The notes beneath the pieces are model-generated. The model ran no database searches. It was not told the DNA's origin and saw only the letters and a program-made list of their open reading frames with translations. The position numbers and the translations under genes are program-made. From Acidimicrobiales bacterium (GTDB lineage: Bacteria > Actinomycetota > Acidimicrobiia > Acidimicrobiales > JANYDT01), in the NCBI GenBank assembly GCA_025358985.1, contig JANYHQ010000735.1, positions 1 through 11,068 on the forward strand: a stretch of 11,068 bases of DNA, in the 5' to 3' direction. Of this stretch, positions 6,289 through 11,068 are shown in pieces. Each line of letters starts with the position of its first letter. Positions within the stretch are counted from its first letter, which is position 1.

Positions 6289-8169
6289 ATGACCGATATC
6301 GAAGCCAGGCCCACGCCTTGGCATCTCGACGACCTCGTCATCCGCTTCGCGGGGGATTCCGGTGATGGCATGCAACTCACCGGCGATCGCTTCACGTCGG
6401 CCAGTGCCCTGTTCGGTAACGACCTGTCCACCTTCCCTGAGTTTCCCGCTGAGATACGAGCCCCTGCCGGTACATTGGCGGGGGTTTCGTCGTTCCAGGT
6501 TCGTATTGCCAGCCACGAGATCTCCACCCCGGGCGACGCCCCCACCGTGCTGGTGGCCATGAATCCGGCTGCGTTGAAGGCGGATCTTCATCATCTGGTG
6601 CCCGGTGGCATCGTCATTGTCAACACCGACACCTTCGACGAGCGCAACCTCACCAAGGCCGGGTACGCCGCCAATCCGCTGCTCGACGGTTCGCTGGATC
6701 ATTTCCGCTTGGTGGAAGTGCCCATGAGTTCGCTTACCGCTGACGCGGTGGCGCCTCTGGGGGTGAAACCGCGCGACGCCGACCGGTCCAAGAATTTCTT
6801 CGCCCTCGGCCTCATCTCGTGGTGTTACTCGCGCCCCGTGGAGGGCACCATCACCTGGATCGAGCAGCGTTTTGCCAAGACACCGCTGGTGGTGGCGTCC
6901 AATCGGGCGGCGTTCACCGCCGGGTACAACTTCGGTGAAACCACCGAACTGTTCGACCACGCCTACACCGTGCCCGCCGCCAAACTGCCCGACGGGGAGT
7001 ACACCAACATCACCGGAAACACAGCGCTGGCGTGGGGATTGGTGGCCGCTGGTCAATGCGCGCGCCTCCCTGTGTTCCTCGGTAGCTATCCCATCACGCC
7101 GGCCTCGGACATCCTTCACGAGTTGGCCAAACACAAGAACTTCGGTATCCGTACATTCCAAGCCGAGGACGAGATCGCCGCCATCGGCTCGGCATTGGGG
7201 GCGGCATTTGCTGGTCATCTGGGGGTCACCACCACCAGCGGTCCGGGGGTGGCACTCAAAGGCGAAACCATCAGCCTGGCGGTGAGCTTGGAGTTGCCGC
7301 TACTCATCATCGACGTCCAACGCGGAGGTCCGTCCACTGGGTTGCCTACCAAGACCGAGGCGGCCGATCTGCTCATGGCGTTGTACGGCCGCCATGGTGA
7401 GGCTCCGTTGCCGGTGGTGGCCGCCTATAGCCCACCGCACTGTTTTGATGCAGTGATCGAGGCGGCTCGCATCGCGCTGAAGTACCGCACGCCGGTGATT
7501 GTGTTGTCCGATGGATATCTGGCCAACGGCGCCCATCCGTGGAAGTTGCCGGACGTGTCCACACTGCCCGACATCTCGGTGCCGTTTGCCACCGAGCTCA
7601 ATCATATGCGCGCAGATGGTGAGATGGAGTTCTGGCCATACCTACGTGATCCGGACACGTTGGCTCGACCCTGGGCAATTCCCGGCACTCCGGGTCTCAT
7701 GCACAGGGTGGGAGGTATCGAGAAGGAGGACGGCTCGGGCAACATCAGCTATACGCCGGAAAATCATGAGCGAATGGTGCACTTGCGGGCCGACAAGATT
7801 GCGGGAATCGCCAAGGACATCCCTCTGGTTGAGGTGGTGGGTGATGCCGACGCCGACCTGCTGGTACTGGGGTGGGGGTCAACGTGGGGTGCCATCAAGG
7901 CGGCAGTGGACACCGTACGCGCCCGTGGTAAACGAGTGGCGTGGGCCCATGTGGTGCACCTCAGTCCGTTTCCCGCCAACCTCGGCGACGTGTTGCGCCG
8001 CTATCCCAAGATCATCGTGCCCGAGATGAACATGGGCCAACTGTGCAAGGTGGTGCGAGGCGAGTTCCTCGTACCCGCTACCCCCATCACCAAGGTCCAG
8101 GGCATGCCGTTCACGGCCGCTGAACTGGTCATCGCCATCGAGCACGCACTTGCGAAGGAACTGTCATGA
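6289..8169 (+). CDS. korA: 2-oxoacid:ferredoxin oxidoreductase, alpha (fused gamma-alpha) subunit
   Basis: Large subunit (626 residues) of the CoA-dependent oxidoreductase that decarboxylates a 2-oxoacid, most likely 2-oxoglutarate, to acyl-CoA while reducing ferredoxin. The N-terminal gamma domain (about 15-205) begins LDDLVIRFAGDSGDGMQLTG, the usual opening of actinobacterial KorA. The pyrimidine-binding/alpha domain follows, with GSYPITPASDI (265-275) and the conserved TSGPG (316-320) and QRGGPSTGLPTKTEAAD (344-360). The C-terminal domain II (about 515-626) ends in PEMNMGQL and a final helix. Length and domain order match the Mycobacterium tuberculosis two-subunit enzyme, which is described as a 2-oxoglutarate oxidoreductase. 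There are no ferredoxin-type cysteine clusters in the subunit. It overlaps korB by four bases (ATGA), so the two are translationally coupled. Substrate specificity is inferred from family resemblance. Confidence 0.95.
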   Translation: MTDIEARPTPWHLDDLVIRFAGDSGDGMQLTGDRFTSASALFGNDLSTFPEFPAEIRAPAGTLAGVSSFQVRIASHEISTPGDAPTVLVAMNPAALKADLHHLVPGGIVIVNTDTFDERNLTKAGYAANPLLDGSLDHFRLVEVPMSSLTADAVAPLGVKPRDADRSKNFFALGLISWCYSRPVEGTITWIEQRFAKTPLVVASNRAAFTAGYNFGETTELFDHAYTVPAAKLPDGEYTNITGNTALAWGLVAAGQCARLPVFLGSYPITPASDILHELAKHKNFGIRTFQAEDEIAAIGSALGAAFAGHLGVTTTSGPGVALKGETISLAVSLELPLLIIDVQRGGPSTGLPTKTEAADLLMALYGRHGEAPLPVVAAYSPPHCFDAVIEAARIALKYRTPVIVLSDGYLANGAHPWKLPDVSTLPDISVPFATELNHMRADGEMEFWPYLRDPDTLARPWAIPGTPGLMHRVGGIEKEDGSGNISYTPENHERMVHLRADKIAGIAKDIPLVEVVGDADADLLVLGWGSTWGAIKAAVDTVRARGKRVAWAHVVHLSPFPANLGDVLRRYPKIIVPEMNMGQLCKVVRGEFLVPATPITKVQGMPFTAAELVIAIEHALAKELS

Positions 8170-9185
8170 GCGACACCGTTGCCCTCACCACCAAAAAGGA
8201 CTGGACCAGCGATCAGGAAGTACGGTGGTGTCCGGGATGCGGCGACTACGGCATCCTCACCGCAGTCCAGATGCTGATGCCTGAGTTCGGCGTGGCCCCC
8301 GAGAACGTGGTGTTCGTGTCCGGCATTGGGTGCTCCAGTAGGTTCCCATATTATATGAACACTTACGGTGTTCACTCCATCCATGGTCGGGCCCCTGCCG
8401 TGGCCACAGGCATTGCGGTGGCTCGCCCCGATCTCGACGTGTGGGTCATCACCGGTGACGGCGACGGATTGTCCATAGGCGGCAACCATCTCATCCATGC
8501 CCTGCGGCGCAATGTGAACCTCACCATTCTGATGTTCAACAACCAAATCTACGGGCTCACCAAGGGCCAGTACTCGCCCACGTCGGAGCAGGGCAAGGTC
8601 ACGAAGTCCACGCCGTACGGTTCGCTCGATCAGCCTTTCAGTCCGTTGTCGGTGGCGTTGGGGGCGGAAGCTTCATTCGTGGCCCGTACTCATGACCTGG
8701 ACCGCAAGCACATGATGGCGATCTTCAAGGCCGCCCACGATCATCGTGGTGCATCGTTTGTGGAGATCTTCCAGAACTGCAACGTGTTCAATGACGGCGC
8801 TTTCGAAGACATCACGGCACGAGACAACCGTGCCTCCATGCTCATCGACCTGCAGCACGGCCAGCCGGTGCGCTTCGGGGCCGACTCCGAGCGGGGGGTG
8901 GTGATGGGGACAGATGGGCAGTTGCGTATCGTGAATGTGGCTGACGTGGGCGTTGATGCTCTGCTGGTGCATGACATGCATCGCCAGGATCCGTCGTTGG
9001 CTTTCGCCCTGGCCCGTCTGGCCCGTGATGTGCACTCCCCCACCCCTGTCGGCATCTTCCGGGCGGTGGACCGGGGCGAGTACGCATCGGACGTTTCAGC
9101 GCAGCTCCTGGCGGCGTCGGCGTCCAAGGGGCCTGGGGATTTGGCGACATTGTTGCGTTCCAACGGCACCTGGCAGGTGGGCTGA
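8166..9185 (+). CDS. korB: 2-oxoacid:ferredoxin oxidoreductase, beta subunit
   Basis: Thiamine-diphosphate-binding small subunit (339 residues) that forms the active enzyme with KorA. The N-terminal WCPGCGDYG (21-29) gives Cys22 and Cys25, GIGCSSR supplies Cys56 and QNCNVFND supplies Cys205. These four are the expected ligands of the [4Fe-4S] cluster. The TPP/Mg motif begins at GDGD (97-100) and ends at NN (125-126). HGRAPAVATGI (73-83) is a further family signature. The ATG overlaps the korA stop codon as ATGA. No separate delta (ferredoxin-like) subunit or ferredoxin gene follows; the next feature is a tRNA, so the electron acceptor is encoded elsewhere. Confidence 0.95.
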   Translation: MSDTVALTTKKDWTSDQEVRWCPGCGDYGILTAVQMLMPEFGVAPENVVFVSGIGCSSRFPYYMNTYGVHSIHGRAPAVATGIAVARPDLDVWVITGDGDGLSIGGNHLIHALRRNVNLTILMFNNQIYGLTKGQYSPTSEQGKVTKSTPYGSLDQPFSPLSVALGAEASFVARTHDLDRKHMMAIFKAAHDHRGASFVEIFQNCNVFNDGAFEDITARDNRASMLIDLQHGQPVRFGADSERGVVMGTDGQLRIVNVADVGVDALLVHDMHRQDPSLAFALARLARDVHSPTPVGIFRAVDRGEYASDVSAQLLAASASKGPGDLATLLRSNGTWQVG

Positions 9186-9232
9186 TTGGTTGCTGCTTTC
9201 GTATTGTGATCGGTGTAGCGGCATCGCTCGGC

Positions 9233-9238
9233 TATGTT
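9233..9238 (+). promoter_or_regulatory. Candidate -10 element for tRNA-Cys
   Basis: TATGTT fits the actinobacterial TAnnnT -10 pattern and would start transcription about 15-20 bases before the tRNA. The expected -35 position (9210-9215) is not consensus. The alternative is read-through from korAB, which ends 76 bases upstream of the tRNA without a terminator. Confidence 0.3.
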
Positions 9239-9261
9239 CTGCGGCGCTGCGTTTCCAGCGC

Positions 9262-9336
9262 GGCGGCGTGGCAGAGTGGTTCATGCAACGGCCTGCAAAG
9301 CCGTGTACCCCAGTTCAATTCTGGGCGCCGCCTCCA
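9262..9336 (+). tRNA. tRNA-Cys, anticodon GCA
   Basis: A complete cloverleaf can be drawn. The acceptor stem is GGCGGCG (9262-9268) pairing perfectly with CGCCGCC (9326-9332). The anticodon stem is ACGGC/GCCGT around the loop CTGCAAA, with GCA at 9295-9297. The T stem is CCCAG/CTGGG around TTCAATT. The D stem is short (GCA/TGC), with AGTGGTTCA in its loop. The discriminator is U (9333), a known identity base for cysteine tRNA, and CCA is encoded at 9334-9336. The gene is intact and is the likely integration site of the element remnant downstream. Confidence 0.97.
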
Positions 9337-9375
9337 AGCCCCTGACTGGTATCATGCCAGGTCAGGGGCTCTTTT
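9337..9375 (+). terminator. Intrinsic terminator directly after tRNA-Cys
   Basis: AGCCCCTGAC (9337-9346) pairs perfectly with GTCAGGGGCT (9361-9370). TGG/CCA extend the stem inside a one-base bulge, leaving a 7-base loop. CTTTTTG follows at once. It starts on the base after the encoded CCA, so it ends the tRNA transcript and shields the integrase region from read-through. Confidence 0.92.
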
Positions 9376-9431
9376 TGTTCAACCGCTCACTACCGACCGA
9401 CACCGCTCGAAACCCCTGAAAACCGCAGTTT

Positions 9432-9470
9432 TTCCCGCGTCTTCCCACAGTGTTCCCGCGGGATTCTTCC
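9432..9470. repeat. Phased TTCCC motif array, candidate recombinase or excisionase arm sites
   Basis: TTCCC starts at 9432, 9442 and 9453, with a partial TTCC at 9467. The steps are 10, 11 and 14 bases. The outer two copies are the longer direct repeat TTCCCGCG, with starts 21 bases apart, about two helical turns. CCCGCG at 9434-9439 and CGCGGG at 9457-9462 also form an inverted repeat. The array sits between the tRNA terminator and the integrase ribosome binding site, where arm-type binding sites often lie. The role is inferred. Confidence 0.4.
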
Positions 9471-9478
9471 AGGAGGGG
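9471..9478 (+). promoter_or_regulatory. Strong ribosome binding site of the integrase pseudogene
   Basis: AGGAGGGG stands five bases before ATG 9484. It identifies the original integrase start even though the frame after this ATG now closes after 12 codons because of a missing base in codon 2. Confidence 0.75.
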
Positions 9479-9483
9479 TCCAC

Positions 9484-10363
9484 ATGCATCGACTGAGAAG
9501 CGCAGCGGCCGCTATCTCGTGAAGTACGGCGATCCGCACGGCCGTCAGAAATCGACGGTGGCCTCGCGCCATCATCGGTACATCGGCTCTACCGCACGAT
9601 GCGGCGGATGTTCCAGGTTGCCGTCGAGAAGCAGAAGATCCTCGCCAACCCGTGCGAACGGGTGCATCCGCCGAAGGTGCCGAAAACCGAGATGACGCTC
9701 CTCACATGGGAGCAATCCATCATGCTGGCCGAAGCGCACGACGAACGCTTCCAGTCATGATCTACCTTGCCGTCGACTCCGGGATGCGCTGGGGCGAACT
9801 CATTGGCCTTCAGCGCAAGAAGCTCGACTTCGCCAACCGGCGCGTGCAAGTCGTCGACCAACTGGTGCGCACCGCCGAGATGTTCCATCGCACCGAGCCG
9901 AAAACGTTTGCGTTGGTTCGCTCGATCACGATCTCGAGGATGACCGCCGAGATCATCGGCTCGCACCTGGAGCGCTACGCCGGTGTCGGTCGCGACGGAC
10001 TGGTCCTTCCGAACGCCGCAGGCAATCCGCTGGCCGAGTCGAGTTTCTACGTGCCACTTCAAGAACGCACAGGTATCGTGCGGTATCAAGCTGCGCTTCC
10101 ACGACCTTCGCCACACCAGCGTGGCGTTGGCTATCGCTGGCGGAGCGCACCCGAAGGCAATCCAAGCGCGCATGGGACATTCGTCGATCGCCGGCACGCT
10201 CGATCGCTATGGGCACTTACTGCCGAGCCTCGACGCAGTGCACTTGGCGAGCGGCGAACGCGGCAGTGGTAGTGAGGACGTGCTCGACCCAGTGACGTTT
10301 GCGGCGTTACAGGTAAAGGCCGGCGTGCCGACGGGATCCAAAGATGGGAGACTGGAGCCGTGA
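9484..10363 (+). pseudogene. int: Tyrosine recombinase (integrase), disrupted by frameshifts and a deletion
   Basis: Remnant of a phage/ICE-type site-specific integrase. From ATG 9484 a missing base in codon 2 throws the rest, EKRSGRYLVKYGDPHGRQKS (an N-terminal arm-binding type sequence), into frame 3. After about 9560 the sequence jumps to a core-binding segment, GLAPSSVHRLYRTMRRMF, in frame 2, so roughly 90 codons are missing between them. Frame 2 stops at 9758-9760 and continuity passes to frame 1 (MIYLAVDSGMRWGELIGLQ) through loss of one base. An extra base near 10051-10054 returns it to frame 2 (HFKNAQVSCGIKLRFHDLRH). All recognisable catalytic residues persist: Arg in MRWGEL (codon 9787), His and Arg of HDLRH (10100, 10109), His of MGHSS, and Tyr of DRYGHL (codon 10208). 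The stop is at 10361-10363. The gene lies just behind tRNA-Cys and runs away from it. Intact genes elsewhere in the window argue against general sequencing error, but local error cannot be excluded. Confidence 0.88.
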
Positions 10364-10602
10364 GCCAAGCGCAAGTGACCGACATCGTCGCCTCAGACGA
10401 GGACCGGTTGGCGCGACATTTGGAGTGGCAGCGGGCCATGCAAGAAGCGGTCGCCTGTGCACTTGATGAGCACCGTGCGAAGGGTCATTCAATCGCCGTG
10501 TTACGTGAAAGCACGCTTCCATCGATCCAGATCCGCAGGCGTATCGTCATCTCGGTCGCCGAACTGATGGCCGTGCTGAACGGACGTCGGTGGCCGCGAT
10601 GA
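10360..10602 (+). CDS. Short hypothetical protein downstream of the integrase
   Basis: ORF of 80 residues starting with GTG, which overlaps the integrase stop codon by four bases (GTGA). GGGAG lies nine bases upstream. The N-terminal half (about 13-45, EDRLARHLEWQRAMQEAVACALDEHRAKG) looks like an amphipathic helix. The C-terminal half is basic and holds IRRRIVISVAELMAVL. I recognise no family. Overlap and co-direction suggest it was an operon partner of int in the element. Given the decay on either side, its end may also be frameshifted and its expression is doubtful. Confidence 0.5.
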   Translation: MSQAQVTDIVASDEDRLARHLEWQRAMQEAVACALDEHRAKGHSIAVLRESTLPSIQIRRRIVISVAELMAVLNGRRWPR

Positions 10603-10622
10603 CAACGCGCTTGGACGCTGCC

Positions 10623-10800
10623 ATGTCCGCACAGGCCCGCACGACACCGAAGGCACCTGCGACATCCCCGAGCAACAGCGACTCTTCGATCCCGATCCGC
10701 TTATCGACAAAGAGGGCGCCGCTCGCTGCCTCAACGTTGAGCGGCGCTTCATCAAACCGGCTTGTGAGCTCGGACGGCGCTGCACTTCAGCGACCACGCA
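10623..10800 (+). pseudogene. Broken excisionase-like (helix-turn-helix) gene
   Basis: No single frame explains this stretch, but pieces of a small MerR/HTH_17-type excisionase can be read. In frame 2, 10688-10756 reads DPDPLIDKEGAARCLNVERR and then FIK. This continues in frame 3 from 10758 as RLVSSDG. Together they give the usual excisionase pattern in which an EAA-x-L-N-V helix is followed by RF(I/V)(K/R)RLV. The extra base is at the CAAACC (10753-10758). An ATG at 10623 in frame 3 (MSAQARTTPKAPATSPSNSD) may be the original start, which would require a second frameshift near 10685. Sequence after about 10790 is no longer recognisable. Location right after the integrase supports the assignment; the evidence is a short motif judged by eye. 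Confidence 0.4.
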
Positions 10801-10913
10801 ACAATCGGCCCACGGCACGAGCCTGTCTGGTCTGGCGTGGCAACATCTTCCGGTGCCAACGTTGATCGACCTCATCTCAAACGAGGAACCTGGCGACCAC
10901 GTAACCTTCGTTG
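10801..10913. other. Gap between the element remnant and the VOC gene, no recognisable feature
   Basis: Frame 2 stays open from 10580 to 10939 on the plus strand, but its translation beyond the excisionase-like motif resembles nothing I know. No copy of the tRNA-Cys 3' end was found here, so the far attachment site is not visible. Confidence 0.45.
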
Positions 10914-11068
10914 ATGACGAGCTTTCAGCCGCAACTATGGATTGACAGCGCGGGCGCTGCAGTTTCGTTCTACGAACGAGCGTTTGGGGCAACAGTGCTC
11001 CACCGGGTTGGCGACGGCGACGACATCGTCGTTCAACTCGGGGTAGGAGATGCGGCGTTCTGGGTGTC
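10914..11068 (+). CDS. VOC/glyoxalase-like protein, PhnB type (5' part only)
   Basis: From ATG 10914 the frame is open to the window end (51 codons) and reads MTSFQPQLWIDSAGAAVSFY, then ERAFGATVLHRVGDGDDIVV, then QLGVGDAAFWV. This is the opening betaalpha-betabeta unit of the vicinal-oxygen-chelate fold, with the usual A-x-x-FY-x-x-AFGA signature of PhnB/3-demethylubiquinone methyltransferase-like proteins. Members bind a metal and small ligands, and the substrate cannot be predicted. No strong ribosome binding site precedes the ATG. Unlike the sequence before it, this part shows no lesions, so it is probably chromosomal. Confidence 0.85.
   Translation, partial: MTSFQPQLWIDSAGAAVSFYERAFGATVLHRVGDGDDIVVQLGVGDAAFWV

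Noticed and set aside
9337..9375. Attachment-site repeat rather than terminator
   Set aside because: The perfect GC-rich stem followed by a T run directly behind the tRNA is fully explained as a terminator. No second copy was found in the window.
10501..10992. 163-codon minus-strand open frame at the right end
   Set aside because: It is antisense to the excisionase-like remnant and to the start of the VOC gene. The translation (Arg/Ser-rich) has no recognisable motif.

Overview
The window is high-GC DNA (my impression is a little over 60% G+C; not counted). It is densely coded, uses several GTG starts, and looks actinobacterial. A wax ester synthase/diacylglycerol acyltransferase (WS/DGAT), a two-subunit 2-oxoacid:ferredoxin oxidoreductase of the type known from Mycobacterium, and a zinc alcohol dehydrogenase all fit a lipid-storing actinobacterium. 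A mycobacterial or acidimicrobial relative is possible, but I cannot place it below phylum. Most of the window is ordinary chromosome. The right end, from about 9.3 kb, is a decayed mobile element inserted behind a tRNA gene.

Layout. Positions 1-90 hold an 18-bp tandem repeat. It lies at the start of a possible minus-strand gene that overlaps (ATGA) the end of a sensor histidine kinase (100-1533, minus). A 455-bp divergent intergenic region follows, with two overlapping inverted repeats near 1700-1738. Next come a WS/DGAT (1989-3551, plus) and, convergent with only 16 bp between stop codons, an alpha/beta-hydrolase of lipase/esterase type (3568-4371, minus). A two-helix membrane protein with a PH-like cytoplasmic part (4462-5004, minus) diverges from a zinc-dependent alcohol dehydrogenase (5088-6197, plus). 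KorA (6289-8169) and KorB (8166-9185) form a tightly coupled operon on the plus strand. A complete tRNA-Cys(GCA) at 9262-9336 is followed directly by a strong intrinsic terminator.

Right end. Behind the tRNA sits a tyrosine recombinase gene (9484-10363) with a good ribosome binding site and all recognisable catalytic residues. It carries three apparent single-base frameshifts and an internal deletion of roughly 90 codons, so it is a pseudogene. A short unknown ORF overlaps its stop codon. After that comes a broken excisionase-like helix-turn-helix gene, not visible as one open frame. The window ends inside the 5' part of a PhnB/glyoxalase-like (VOC) gene at 10914, which probably marks the return to chromosomal sequence.

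How the genes may work together. WS/DGAT makes storage lipid (triacylglycerol or wax ester) and the adjacent hydrolase could act on esters, although that pairing is inference. The alcohol dehydrogenase handles alcohol/aldehyde redox, and KorAB carries out ferredoxin-linked 2-oxoacid oxidation. The integrase/excisionase remnant is the trace of a former integrative element at tRNA-Cys. I found no intact new defence or mobile system. The most notable content is the partly hidden, multi-lesion int-xis remnant, the helically phased motif array in front of it, and the frame-preserving tandem repeat at the left edge.
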